Shown piece by piece: positions 8,180 through 17,118 of a stretch of DNA of 64,000 bases. The translations under genes and the position numbers were made by a program. The first letter of the stretch is position 1; every line of letters begins with the position of its first letter. The stretch lies in assembly GCF_004028155.1 (NCBI RefSeq), contig NZ_SBII01000003.1, positions 310,001-374,000 of the forward strand, written 5' to 3'. The stretch is from Flavobacterium cerinum (GTDB lineage: Bacteria > Bacteroidota > Bacteroidia > Flavobacteriales > Flavobacteriaceae). The notes beneath the pieces are model-generated. The model saw only the letters and a list, made by a program, of their open reading frames with translations. It was not told where the DNA came from and did no database searches.

Positions 8180-10543
8180 AAAGGATATCTCACGATGCTC
8201 CTTCTACTGATCTTTAGTACTGTGTTTGCACAGGAAAAATTCACTCTTAGCGGTACCATTGCCGATGACAGTAGTAATGAAACACTTATTGGAGCTAGTG
8301 TTTATATTAAAGAACTTCAAAAAGGTGTTACTACAAACGAGTATGGTTTCTATTCCATTTCACTCCCGGCAGGCACCTATACAGTACAAATTAGCTATGT
8401 AAGCTTTGCAACAAAAGAGGAAACTATAGAATTAAAGAGTAACGTGCGTAAAAATGTTAACCTTAGTACAAATAGTGAAGAATTACAGGAAGTTGTAATC
8501 TCGGACAACCGAAAAAGAGCCGAAATAAGAAGGCCGGAAATGAGTGTTAACCGAATGACTGCAGAAGAAATTAAGAAAATGCCTGTAGTAATGGGCGAAG
8601 TTGACGTACTGAAGTCGATCCTGCAGTTACCGGGTGTTACAAATGCCGGTGAAGGATCTTCAGGCTTTAACGTACGTGGTGGATCTGCAGACCAGAATCT
8701 TATATTATTAGATGAAGCTACTATTTTTAATTCTTCCCACCTTTTCGGATTCTTTTCTGTTTTCAATGCCGATGCAATTAAAGACATGAAACTATACAAA
8801 GGAGGCATTCCTGCCCGTTATGGAGGAAGGTTATCTTCTGTATTGGATATCTACCAGAAAGAAGGTAATAAAAAAGAATACCATATGACTGGTGGTATTG
8901 GAGCAATATCCAGTAGGATATTAGCCGAAGGTCCTATCGTAAAAGACAGAGGTTCATTTCTTATAGGTGGTAGAGCATCATATGCCCACCTTTTCCTTAA
9001 ACTGGCAAACAACGACAACTCGGCTTACTTTTATGACCTTAATACTAAACTGAGCTACAAATTAAACGATAACAATAATATTTACTTGTCGGGGTATTTT
9101 GGGCGTGACCTTTTCGACATCAGCAACAGTTTTACCAATGTATATGGTAATGCCGTATTGAACCTTCGCTGGAACCACCTGTTTAATGACAGGCTATTCT
9201 CTAACATGAGTATGATATACAGTGACTACTACTATGGCTTAGAACTTGGATTTATTGGACTTAAATGGGATTCAGGTATTAAGAACTACAACTTTAAATA
9301 TGACCTTAAACATTATCTTACAGATAAGTTTAAGCTTAATTATGGCCTTAACGCGATCTATTATGATTTTAACCCGGGAACAGTATCACCAACCGGTAAA
9401 GATTCTGCAATTAATCATGATCAGTTAGAGAAAAAATATGCTTTTGAGCCAGCCTTATATATTGATGCAGAACATCAACTTACTGAGAACTTAACAGTCA
9501 GCTACGGTCTTCGTTACAGTATGTTCTATCGTTTGGGTTCACAAAACATGAATACTTATGCTAACAACCAGCCGGTAGCGTTTGACGATGAACTAAAAAT
9601 ATACGAGAAAGCCACACCTACAGGTACACAACATTATGGCAGCGGTAAAACCATTGCCGATTTTAATAACCTTGAACCTCGAGTAGGTGTAGCTTATAGA
9701 CTGGACGATAGTCAGTCAGTTAAGGCAAGCTATAACCGTATGGCACAATACCTGCACCTTATAACAAATACCTCATCACCTACTCCACTGGACGTATGGG
9801 CACCGAGTGATAACTTTATAAAACCAGAGTTATTGGATCAGGTAGCAGTAGGATATTTTAAAAACTTTAAAGACGACAACTATACTCTTGAAGTAGAAAC
9901 GTTTTATAAAAAAGTAAAAAACAAAATTGACTATATAGACGGCGCAGACCTGATTGCCAACAAAGCTATTGAACAGGTTGTTCTTAATGGCCGTGCAAGA
10001 TCATACGGACTTGAAGTATTATTACGTAAAAACACAGGGAAATTTACAGGATGGCTATCTTACACTTTATCACGTACTGAGCAGCAAACTCCGGGTAGAG
10101 CTCCTGGTGAAACTGGCATAAACAATGGCAACTGGTACCGTGCTGGTTATGACAAGCTTCATAACATATCAATTACAGGTGCTTATCAGCACACAGAAAA
10201 ATGGTCTTTTGGAGCAATATTCGCACTACAATCAGGTCAGCCGGCAACATTTCCAGAAGGATACTACCAATATGGTGATGTGAACGTACCAGTTTATGGA
10301 GACAGAAATGGTGACCGTTTACCAATGTACCACCACTTAGATGTTTCAGCAACATATACTCCAAAACCTGATAAGAAAAAAGGATGGCAGGGTGAATGGG
10401 TATTCAGTATCTACAACCTATATAACAGACAAAATACTGCATCTATGACCTTTAGACAAAATGATAAGACAGGAGCAAACGAGGCAAGCAGGCTGTCTAT
10501 CTTCGGAATGATCCCAAGTGTAACCTACAACTTTAAATTTTAG
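8165..10543 (+). CDS. TonB-dependent outer membrane receptor with carboxypeptidase-like regulatory domain
   Basis: 792 residues. A signal peptide (about 1-22, ending TVFAQE) is followed by a CarboxypepD_reg-like beta-sandwich (about 25-110, LSGTIADDSSNETLIGASVYI). Next is the plug (about 140-240, with GFNVRGGSADQNLILLDEA and YKGGIPARYGGRLSSVLDI), then a 22-strand-type barrel ending in SVTYNFKF with a terminal Phe. Such receptors import ligands across the outer membrane with TonB/ExbBD energy; the substrate cannot be read from sequence. Two DUF4249 lipoproteins follow (38 bases, then further on), a recurrent partnership suggesting they act as surface or periplasmic accessory subunits. Confidence 0.95.
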   Translation: MILQKKGYLTMLLLLIFSTVFAQEKFTLSGTIADDSSNETLIGASVYIKELQKGVTTNEYGFYSISLPAGTYTVQISYVSFATKEETIELKSNVRKNVNLSTNSEELQEVVISDNRKRAEIRRPEMSVNRMTAEEIKKMPVVMGEVDVLKSILQLPGVTNAGEGSSGFNVRGGSADQNLILLDEATIFNSSHLFGFFSVFNADAIKDMKLYKGGIPARYGGRLSSVLDIYQKEGNKKEYHMTGGIGAISSRILAEGPIVKDRGSFLIGGRASYAHLFLKLANNDNSAYFYDLNTKLSYKLNDNNNIYLSGYFGRDLFDISNSFTNVYGNAVLNLRWNHLFNDRLFSNMSMIYSDYYYGLELGFIGLKWDSGIKNYNFKYDLKHYLTDKFKLNYGLNAIYYDFNPGTVSPTGKDSAINHDQLEKKYAFEPALYIDAEHQLTENLTVSYGLRYSMFYRLGSQNMNTYANNQPVAFDDELKIYEKATPTGTQHYGSGKTIADFNNLEPRVGVAYRLDDSQSVKASYNRMAQYLHLITNTSSPTPLDVWAPSDNFIKPELLDQVAVGYFKNFKDDNYTLEVETFYKKVKNKIDYIDGADLIANKAIEQVVLNGRARSYGLEVLLRKNTGKFTGWLSYTLSRTEQQTPGRAPGETGINNGNWYRAGYDKLHNISITGAYQHTEKWSFGAIFALQSGQPATFPEGYYQYGDVNVPVYGDRNGDRLPMYHHLDVSATYTPKPDKKKGWQGEWVFSIYNLYNRQNTASMTFRQNDKTGANEASRLSIFGMIPSVTYNFKF

Positions 10544-10581
10544 TCACCCCCATCATCCAAAAGGGTAAAAAACATACCACA

Positions 10582-11409
10582 ATGAAAAATATAAAATATA
10601 TACTTTTAATTCTAACAGCTGTATTCTTTACAGCATGTGAGAAAGTTGTTGACGTAGATCTTGATACTGCAGCACCACGACTGGTAGTAGATGCATCGAT
10701 CAACTGGCTAAAAGGAACTGACGGCAGTCAGCAAAAAATAAAGCTAACAACCACTACAGGATATTACAGTAAAGACATTCCAATAGTATCTGGAGCAACA
10801 GTGTTTATTACCAACACCACTACTAATACTGTTTTTAACTTTACTGAAACTGCAGGTACAGGAGAATACTTTTGTAATAACTTTCTACCTGTAATAAACA
10901 ACACCTATGTATTAACCGTAATGCATAATGGAGAAACGTATAATGCCACAGAAAAACTATATGCAGTTCCAAAAATATCGCGCGTCATTCAGGATAACGA
11001 AGGCGGCTTTTTAAATGAAGATATTGAAATACGTTTCTTCTTTATGGACAATCCTGCTGAAAACAACTTTTATCTGATTCGCTATGATACTGATGTATTA
11101 CCATATGCTGATTATAATGTACTGGACGATGAGTTCTTTCAGGGAAATGAAATGTTTGACTTTATAGACAATGAAGATTTTAAAGCCGGTGATGTTGTTG
11201 GCCTTAATCTATACGGTATCTCTGAAAGGTATAACAATTATATGTCGATAGTAATATCCATGGTTGAAGGTGGTGCCGGCAGCGGACCATTTCAAACGCC
11301 TCCTGTTAATGTTCGTGGTAATATGGTAAACCAAACGAACAGTAAAAATTTTGCTTACGGTTACTTCCGTCTTAGCGAAAGCGATAAGTTGGAGTACACA
11401 ATACAATAA
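10582..11409 (+). CDS. DUF4249 lipoprotein (copy 1)
   Basis: 275 residues. A type II signal peptide ends in a lipobox (LTAVFFTAC, Cys19). The mature start EKVVDVDLDTAAPRLVVDASINW is diagnostic of DUF4249, a Bacteroidota family that accompanies TonB-dependent receptors. The C-terminal NVRGNMVNQTNSKNFAYGYFRLSE is shared with the next gene. It lies 38 bases after the receptor and is probably co-transcribed with it. A role as an outer-membrane-anchored ligand-binding partner is inferred from this context; no ligand is known. Confidence 0.9.
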   Translation: MKNIKYILLILTAVFFTACEKVVDVDLDTAAPRLVVDASINWLKGTDGSQQKIKLTTTTGYYSKDIPIVSGATVFITNTTTNTVFNFTETAGTGEYFCNNFLPVINNTYVLTVMHNGETYNATEKLYAVPKISRVIQDNEGGFLNEDIEIRFFFMDNPAENNFYLIRYDTDVLPYADYNVLDDEFFQGNEMFDFIDNEDFKAGDVVGLNLYGISERYNNYMSIVISMVEGGAGSGPFQTPPVNVRGNMVNQTNSKNFAYGYFRLSESDKLEYTIQ

Positions 11410-11429
11410 TAATTAGCCAGAATAATTTA

Positions 11430-11457
11430 AATCCACCCAAAAGGGTGGATTTTTTCA
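11430..11457 (+). terminator. Intrinsic terminator of the TonB/DUF4249 unit
   Basis: AATCCACCC and GGGTGGATT form a stem with a short AAAA loop, followed by T residues. It separates the receptor unit from the second DUF4249 gene. Confidence 0.85.
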
Positions 11458-11499
11458 TGTATCAAACTGTAAACCAAATATGTGAAGTTTTGTTTTCAC

Positions 11500-11507
11500 T
11501 ATATTTG
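11500..11507 (+). promoter_or_regulatory. -7 promoter box of DUF4249 copy 2
   Basis: TATATTTG, exact TAnnTTTG match, 16 bases before ATG 11524. It excludes an upstream start at 11482 and shows that copy 2 has its own promoter after the terminator. Confidence 0.65.
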
Positions 11508-11523
11508 GAATAAATTGCTGCTG

Positions 11524-12348
11524 ATGAAAAAAGTTTTATTCATTCTCTCACTCATTCTCTCACTTTTGTTTATATCCTGTGAAGAAGTTGTCCATATCGA
11601 TATGGATACCGCAGAGCCAAAATTAGTTGTTGATGCTTCATTAAACTGGTTAAAAGGTAGTAAAGGAAATTATCAGGTTATAAAGCTAAGTACTACAACC
11701 AGCTTTTACAGTAAAGTGATTCCTCCGGTTGCAGGAGCAACTGTTTATATAACCAATCCTAAAGGCAGGATATTTAGATTTAAAGAATTTGAAGGCTATG
11801 AAGGCTCCTATGTCTGCGATTATTTTCTACCTGTAATAAACCAAACTTATACTCTTACTGTAGTTTACAATGACCAGACTTATACTGCGATCGAAACCAT
11901 GCTGCCGGTACCTGATCTTTTAGATGTAGATCAACAGTTAGACGGGTCTATAATAGATAAAGACCTAATGACGATAAAAGCCTATTTTAATGACCCTGCC
12001 GGTGAAAACAATTTCTATTTGAACCGTTTTATAAGAAATGGAAAGACAGGACAGTCTGCAGTATTTAATGATCGTTTTGTAAACGGAAACTACACGAATA
12101 CTGTAAGGATTTTTGATGACCTTGTTAAAGACGACCAAATAAGAATTGAGCTATACGGCATCTCTTCTCAACATTATGACTACATGAGTAAAATTTTCTC
12201 CATGATATCAGAAGGAAATAAGGGTCCATTCGAAGTGCCACCATCACAGGTTCGGGGTAATATGATTAATCAAAGTGCTGCTTCTAATTTCGCTTATGGA
12301 TATTTCCGCCTCTCTCAGGTTTCGACAATAGAGTATGTAGTACGATAA
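11524..12348 (+). CDS. DUF4249 lipoprotein (copy 2, paralogue)
   Basis: 274 residues from ATG 11524, chosen because the promoter box lies between it and an earlier in-frame ATG at 11482. Lipobox LLFISC (Cys20), then EEVVHIDMDTAEPKLVVDASLNWLKG, nearly parallel to copy 1 (EKVVDVDLDTAAPRLVVDASINWLKG). The C-terminal VRGNMINQSAASNFAYGYFRLS is also shared. A tandem paralogue that has acquired its own promoter and terminator suggests separate expression from the receptor. Function as for copy 1, unproven. Confidence 0.88.
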   Translation: MKKVLFILSLILSLLFISCEEVVHIDMDTAEPKLVVDASLNWLKGSKGNYQVIKLSTTTSFYSKVIPPVAGATVYITNPKGRIFRFKEFEGYEGSYVCDYFLPVINQTYTLTVVYNDQTYTAIETMLPVPDLLDVDQQLDGSIIDKDLMTIKAYFNDPAGENNFYLNRFIRNGKTGQSAVFNDRFVNGNYTNTVRIFDDLVKDDQIRIELYGISSQHYDYMSKIFSMISEGNKGPFEVPPSQVRGNMINQSAASNFAYGYFRLSQVSTIEYVVR

Positions 12349-12426
12349 AACCTTTATTACTCCTAAAACCATAAGAGTAAAGTTCTAAAGTCAGCATTTG
12401 CTACTATAATTTATACTAAATTTGTA

Positions 12427-12461
12427 AAGGATCAATCGGTAAATCAGGTTGATCCTTTTTT
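12427..12461 (+). terminator. Intrinsic terminator
   Basis: AAGGATCAA (12427-12435) pairs with TTGATCCTT around a 13-nt loop, followed by a T-run. It ends the second DUF4249 unit. Confidence 0.85.
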
Positions 12462-12505
12462 AAGGGCCTACTACCTTATGACTTTGTAAACTTTAGCCTC
12501 ACTTT

Positions 12506-13168
12506 ATGTCATCACACCACATTGTTCGCGACGACCAGGAACCAGCATTAATAATTGCTAATGGTGCAGCCTGCAGTAAAGAGCTGTTAGGTCAATTACT
12601 GGAATGGTCTCCCCTTGTTGTTGTATTGGATAGTGCCATAGAACGTGTCATGGAGCTGGGTATTAAAGTAGATGTACTGCTGGGCGATTTCGATCGGGGT
12701 TTTGACCCCGAATACTATCGGGACATGCAGTATCCGTTGGAAATTGTACATACTCCCGACCAGGATAAAACAGATCTCGAAAAAGCCTTAGATTACCTCA
12801 TAGAACGTAAATTTCCTGCTGCTAATGTAATATGGGCAACCGGACGCCGTGCCGACCATACTATTACCAATATTACAAACATAGTTCGTTACCGGGATCT
12901 CATCAAAATCGTGGTCCTGGATGATCATTCTAAAATATTCCTGTTACAGCAAAAGTTTGAAAAATGGTATCCTGCGGGTACCCCCCTGTCGCTTATTCCA
13001 ATCGGAAAGGTAAAAGGTATCAGCAGTAAGAATTTAAAGTACCAACTGGATAATGACGAACTTACTATAGGCTATCGCACCGGAAGCAGCAATGAAGCCC
13101 TGAATGATGGTATCGTTATGATCGAACATCAGGAAGGCGACCTGCTAATGATGGAATGCTATGACTAA
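12506..13168 (+). CDS. thiN: Thiamine pyrophosphokinase
   Basis: 220 residues. It transfers pyrophosphate from ATP to thiamine, giving thiamine diphosphate. Motifs of the family: VLLGDFDRG (57-65, Asp pair), HTPDQDKTDLEKALDYL (81-97), and ATGRRADHTITN (109-120), the counterpart of the GGRxDH loop. The C-terminal half (about 135-220) is the beta-barrel thiamine-binding domain with GSSNEA. It sits 86 bases before uvrB, which has its own promoter, so the two are probably independent. Confidence 0.9.
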   Translation: MSSHHIVRDDQEPALIIANGAACSKELLGQLLEWSPLVVVLDSAIERVMELGIKVDVLLGDFDRGFDPEYYRDMQYPLEIVHTPDQDKTDLEKALDYLIERKFPAANVIWATGRRADHTITNITNIVRYRDLIKIVVLDDHSKIFLLQQKFEKWYPAGTPLSLIPIGKVKGISSKNLKYQLDNDELTIGYRTGSSNEALNDGIVMIEHQEGDLLMMECYD

Positions 13169-13229
13169 ACACCTCTGTTAACACTTCTCTAAAACCCAAT
13201 ACGACCACTGCCAACTGGATACTAATTAT

Positions 13230-13237
13230 TATATTTG
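13230..13237 (+). promoter_or_regulatory. -7 promoter box of uvrB
   Basis: TATATTTG, exact TAnnTTTG match, 17 bases before the uvrB ATG. Confidence 0.65.
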
Positions 13238-13254
13238 TAGAAAAGCAGAATAGA

Positions 13255-15240
13255 ATGAAATTCAAGGTAGTATCGGATTACCAGCCTATGGGCGACCAGC
13301 CCGAAGCAATAAAACGACTGAGTGCAGGACTTAACGAAGGCGAACGTTTCCAAACCCTATTAGGGGTTACGGGATCGGGTAAGACATTTACCATGGCCAA
13401 TGTTATCCAGGAAGTACAAAAACCCACACTGGTACTGGCACATAATAAAACGCTTGCAGCACAGCTGTATAGTGAATTCAAGCAGTTTTTTCCTGAAAAT
13501 GCTGTAGAATATTTTGTATCTTACTACGACTACTACCAACCCGAAGCCTATATTCCAGTAACAGGAACCTATATAGAAAAAGACCTTTCCATTAATGAGG
13601 AACTGGAAAAAATGCGTCTTAGCACTACCTCATCTCTACTCTCGGGTAGACGTGATATTATCGTGATTGCCTCGGTTTCCTGCCTTTACGGTATTGGTAA
13701 CCCCGTAGAATTCCAAAAGAACGTAATCTCGATACAGCGTCATCAAATGATCTCGCGCACCAAGCTTTTACATCGTTTGGTACAAAGTCTTTACTCCCGT
13801 ACAGAGGCCGATTTTACACCCGGTACTTTTCGCATAAAAGGTGATATTGTAGAAGTATTTCCAAGCTATGGTGATGAGCCGTTCAGAATCCACTTTTTTG
13901 GAGATGAAATTGAAGAAATTGAAGCTTTTGATGCCAAAACAGCGAAAGTGATTGAGAAATACGAACAACTGAACATCTACCCTGCCAATATGTTTGTTAC
14001 AAGTCCGGATATATTGCAAAATGCCATTTGGGACATACAGCAGGATCTGGTAAAACAAGTAGAATATTTTAAACAAATAGGCAAACACTTAGAGGCAAAA
14101 CGCCTTGAAGAACGTACTAACTTTGACCTCGAAATGATTCGAGAATTGGGCTACTGCTCCGGTATCGAGAACTATTCCCGTTACCTGGATCGCAGGCTTC
14201 CGGGTACACGTCCGTTCTGTCTATTGGATTATTTTCCTAAAGACTACCTTATGGTGATCGACGAAAGTCACGTAACCGTATCGCAGGTACATGCTATGTA
14301 TGGCGGCGACCGCTCGCGTAAAGAGAACCTTGTAGAATTTGGATTTAGATTACCGGCTGCAATGGACAACCGTCCGCTTAAGTTCGAGGAATTCGAGGCC
14401 ATGCAGAATCAGGTTGTGTACGTAAGTGCTACCCCTGCCGACTATGAACTTCAAAAAAGTGGTGGTGTCTATGTAGAACAGGTAATACGTCCAACAGGAC
14501 TGCTTGACCCTGTTATCGAAATACGCCCAAGTCTTAACCAGATAGACGATCTTATCGAAGAAATACAGCTGCGCGTTGAAGTAGACGAACGTGTATTGGT
14601 AACAACTCTTACCAAACGTATGGCCGAAGAGCTTGCTAAATACCTGACCAAACTATCAATTCGCTGTAGATATATCCACTCTGAGGTAGATACCCTGGAA
14701 CGTGTAGAGATTATGCAGGATTTACGTAAAGGTATTTTCGATGTACTTATAGGCGTCAACCTTTTACGTGAAGGACTCGATCTACCTGAAGTATCATTGG
14801 TAGCCATACTGGATGCCGATAAGGAAGGATTTTTACGAAGCACCCGATCGCTAACCCAAACTGTAGGTCGTGCTGCCCGTAACGTAAATGGAAAAGCAAT
14901 AATGTATGCCGACAGAATTACCGACAGTATGCAGCGCACCATAGACGAAACCAACTACAAACGTGAAAAACAGCACAACTATAATGTACTGCACGGTCGT
15001 GTACCAATGGCATTGAACAAAAAGATAGAGAAAAACACCTTAGGTAAAAGCAACGCTTATAAGATTGAACATGCACCTAAAATCGCTGCCGAACCCGATA
15101 CTACTTACATGGCAAAAGGCGATATCGAAAAGATAATACGTGACAAACGCAAAAACATGGAGAAAGCAGCCAAAGACCTTGATTTCCTGCAGGCAGCCAA
15201 ACTAAGGGATGAAATTAAAGTATTACAGGAGAAGATATAA
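13255..15240 (+). CDS. uvrB: Excinuclease ABC subunit B
   Basis: 661 residues, normal for UvrB. It is the damage-verifying helicase-like subunit of nucleotide excision repair, loaded by UvrA and partner of UvrC. Visible: Walker A GVTGSGKT (37-44), the damage-probing beta-hairpin YYDYYQPEAYIPVTGTYIEK (about 92-111), DESH helicase motif II (about 339-342), GVNLLREGLDLPEV, QTVGRAARN, and a C-terminal UVR motif (DLDFLQAAKLRDEIKVLQEK) that contacts UvrC. The AT-rich unknown gene starts 5 bases after the stop. Confidence 0.98.
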   Translation: MKFKVVSDYQPMGDQPEAIKRLSAGLNEGERFQTLLGVTGSGKTFTMANVIQEVQKPTLVLAHNKTLAAQLYSEFKQFFPENAVEYFVSYYDYYQPEAYIPVTGTYIEKDLSINEELEKMRLSTTSSLLSGRRDIIVIASVSCLYGIGNPVEFQKNVISIQRHQMISRTKLLHRLVQSLYSRTEADFTPGTFRIKGDIVEVFPSYGDEPFRIHFFGDEIEEIEAFDAKTAKVIEKYEQLNIYPANMFVTSPDILQNAIWDIQQDLVKQVEYFKQIGKHLEAKRLEERTNFDLEMIRELGYCSGIENYSRYLDRRLPGTRPFCLLDYFPKDYLMVIDESHVTVSQVHAMYGGDRSRKENLVEFGFRLPAAMDNRPLKFEEFEAMQNQVVYVSATPADYELQKSGGVYVEQVIRPTGLLDPVIEIRPSLNQIDDLIEEIQLRVEVDERVLVTTLTKRMAEELAKYLTKLSIRCRYIHSEVDTLERVEIMQDLRKGIFDVLIGVNLLREGLDLPEVSLVAILDADKEGFLRSTRSLTQTVGRAARNVNGKAIMYADRITDSMQRTIDETNYKREKQHNYNVLHGRVPMALNKKIEKNTLGKSNAYKIEHAPKIAAEPDTTYMAKGDIEKIIRDKRKNMEKAAKDLDFLQAAKLRDEIKVLQEKI

Positions 15241-15245
15241 TTAAA

Positions 15246-16016
15246 ATGACAAAATTTGATACAAAAGAAACATTGGTTAGTATTGCTAAAACTGGATTTA
15301 GTACTATTCCTTTTGCCGGTACAGCTCTAACAGAGTTAGTTTTTGATTATAATGGCCGAGTAAAACAAAATCGTTTAAATAAGTTTATAGAAATATTAGC
15401 CAAAAGTATAACTCAAGAAACCGATGTAAATATTGATAATATAAAAACAGAGGATTTTAGTGATTTATTTGAATCTATTTTAAAGAGAGTAGTTACAACA
15501 AAATCTGAGGAAAAACTCAATCGTTTCAAAGATATCATTGTACAAGAGTTAAATAATCCAACAAATGAGACTGAATTATTAGACTTATATTTGGACTTAA
15601 TTACCATATTGTCAGAAAAAGAACTTTTTATTTTATTTGAGCATAGGCATTTTAATAGCAAATTTCAGAGAGAAACTAATAAAAAAAGAGAACTTGAAAG
15701 GGAACTATCTAGTATTTTAGAAGAACAAAAAAAAGAGAATTTTATTACCGAAAATTCTAAAGTTGAAAGTTTAGAAGGAAAATTAAAAGTTGAAATTAAG
15801 GAACTAAAAGAAAAACTAGATCCTCTGAAAAAAAATCGTAAAGCTGATCATTATGGTATTACCAACCAAAAATTTATGTTTCACAAACAACGTCTTTACT
15901 CGAAGGGTCTCTTATTAGATTATGGAATTGGTAGTATTGGCTATAAAGCTTTTGAAATAATGAGTATTACAGAGTTTGGGGAAGAATTCCTTGGATTCAT
16001 TATGTCAAATAATTGA
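15246..16016 (+). CDS. Hypothetical protein behind uvrB, coiled-coil, atypical composition
   Basis: 256 residues. It starts 5 bases after uvrB, with no room for a separate promoter, so it is probably read through from uvrB. Residues 1-35 contain a hydrophobic, glycine-containing segment (TGFSTIPFAGTALTELVFDY). Residues about 35-135 are predicted helical. About 138-200 is a Glu/Lys-rich coiled coil (RETNKKRELERELSSILEEQKKEN). The C-terminus (about 200-256) looks like a small globular, possibly winged-helix-like domain ending ITEFGEEFLGFIMSNN. Base composition is clearly more AT-rich than uvrB. No catalytic motif is visible. Acquired accessory gene, perhaps defence-related, is speculation. Confidence 0.7.
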   Translation: MTKFDTKETLVSIAKTGFSTIPFAGTALTELVFDYNGRVKQNRLNKFIEILAKSITQETDVNIDNIKTEDFSDLFESILKRVVTTKSEEKLNRFKDIIVQELNNPTNETELLDLYLDLITILSEKELFILFEHRHFNSKFQRETNKKRELERELSSILEEQKKENFITENSKVESLEGKLKVEIKELKEKLDPLKKNRKADHYGITNQKFMFHKQRLYSKGLLLDYGIGSIGYKAFEIMSITEFGEEFLGFIMSNN

Positions 16017-16053
16017 TAAACTTTTCTAATACTCAATTTAAAATCAAACAAAA

Positions 16054-16515
16054 ATGCAATTAATAAAACAACCACAATTCAAACTGATAGGTCTTAATTT
16101 AGGCAAAAAGACAACCAACGAAAACGAACAGGCAGGTATTGACTGTGGCAGCCTTTGGCAGCGTTTTGAAACAGAAGGTGTTTATGCAAAAATCCCAAAC
16201 AAGCTTACAGAAGAAGTTGTTGCCGTTTATTTCGATTATGATGGCGACCATACCCAACCCTACTCCTATTTCATTGGCTGTAAAGTAAGTGAAGATACCC
16301 AAACACCGGAAGGATTGGACAGTTTAGTGATACCGGAGCAGGACTATCAAAAAATAGTAGCAAAAGGCCAAATGCCTAATTGTATAGCTGAGGCATGGAG
16401 AAGCATTTGGAAATCAGGAATGGACAGACCTTACACCTATGACTTTGAAGTATATGGCTCACGAAGTCACGACTGGAACAATGCTGAAGTAGACATTTTT
16501 CTGGCCGTAAAATAA
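16054..16515 (+). CDS. GyrI-like / AraC effector-binding domain protein
   Basis: 153 residues forming a stand-alone GyrI-like small-molecule binding domain (SOUL/AraC_E_bind fold), without a DNA-binding part. Typical pieces are the N-terminal KLIGLNLG strand, LWQRFETEGVYAKIPN, AVYFDYDGDHTQPYSYFIGCKV, IPEQDYQKIVAKG, and the C-terminal YDFEVYGSRSHDWNNAEVDIFLAVK. Proteins of this kind bind hydrophobic ligands or hydrolyse electrophiles; the ligand here is unknown. It shares a bidirectional terminator with the convergent YegP-like gene. Confidence 0.85.
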   Translation: MQLIKQPQFKLIGLNLGKKTTNENEQAGIDCGSLWQRFETEGVYAKIPNKLTEEVVAVYFDYDGDHTQPYSYFIGCKVSEDTQTPEGLDSLVIPEQDYQKIVAKGQMPNCIAEAWRSIWKSGMDRPYTYDFEVYGSRSHDWNNAEVDIFLAVK

Positions 16516-16520
16516 ATGAA

Positions 16521-16566
16521 AAACCATCTTAATCATTGCCTAATAGAAATGATTAAGATGGTTTTT
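16521..16566. terminator. Bidirectional terminator, 17-bp stem
   Basis: 16521-16537 (AAACCATCTTAATCATT) is the exact reverse complement of 16549-16565, around an 11-nt loop. It has A- and T-tracts on the two sides, so it can serve both convergent genes. Confidence 0.92.
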
Positions 16567-16579
16567 AGTTTTTTGGAAA

Positions 16580-16912
16580 TTAGGCTGTCTGGTCGTCAAT
16601 AGTAGCGGTAGGTGCATTCGTTTTTACAGATTCGATTCCGTTATCTCTTGCCGAAGTACTTTCATACATTTCACTGGTACCAATGATTTGTCCGTTTGTG
16701 GCTTTCAGGTTAAAGTAAGGCTTTCCGTTTTTTGCTGTCAGTTTATCAAACTGAGAATCATCCTGAGAATTTTTCTTAACAGACTCAATTCCCTTCTCAC
16801 ATCCAGACTTAGAAGAATATCCTTCGCTTGCAAGGATTCCCTGGCCATTCCCTGCTTTTAAGTTGAACTGAAATTCACCATTTGCTCTCTTGGTAATTAC
16901 AAATTTTCCCAT
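16580..16912 (-). CDS. YegP family protein (two DUF1508 repeats)
   Basis: 110 residues with two tandem DUF1508 modules. Module 1 is GKFVITKRANGEFQFNLKAG with GQGILASEGYSSKSGCEKGI (2-43). Module 2 is KPYFNLKATNGQIIGTSEMY with ARDNGIESVKTN (about 64-98). The family consists of small proteins of unknown role, often stress-induced. No signal peptide. Upstream (16913-17118) lies 206 bases of AT-rich DNA shared with the divergent MscS gene; I see no exact TAnnTTTG box there for this gene. Confidence 0.9.
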   Translation of the reverse strand: MGKFVITKRANGEFQFNLKAGNGQGILASEGYSSKSGCEKGIESVKKNSQDDSQFDKLTAKNGKPYFNLKATNGQIIGTSEMYESTSARDNGIESVKTNAPTATIDDQTA

Positions 16913-17118
16913 GTTTTAATTGGTTTTAAATTATTAAGGTTGATTATAATATAAAACTTATACAATAAGTTAGTATGAAAATTACGGGTTTTATTAAATA
17001 CTGTTAAAAAAATAACATTTTTTTAAGACTTTTAAGCTACAAAACCAACTCACTATCACTCTTTTAGCAATCAGAATTTTCATATATTTATACGTTATCT
17101 GTAACTAATATTTGTATA

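Noticed and set aside
14469..14954. 161-codon ORF antisense to uvrB
   Set aside because: Ser/Arg-rich shadow of a conserved coding frame.
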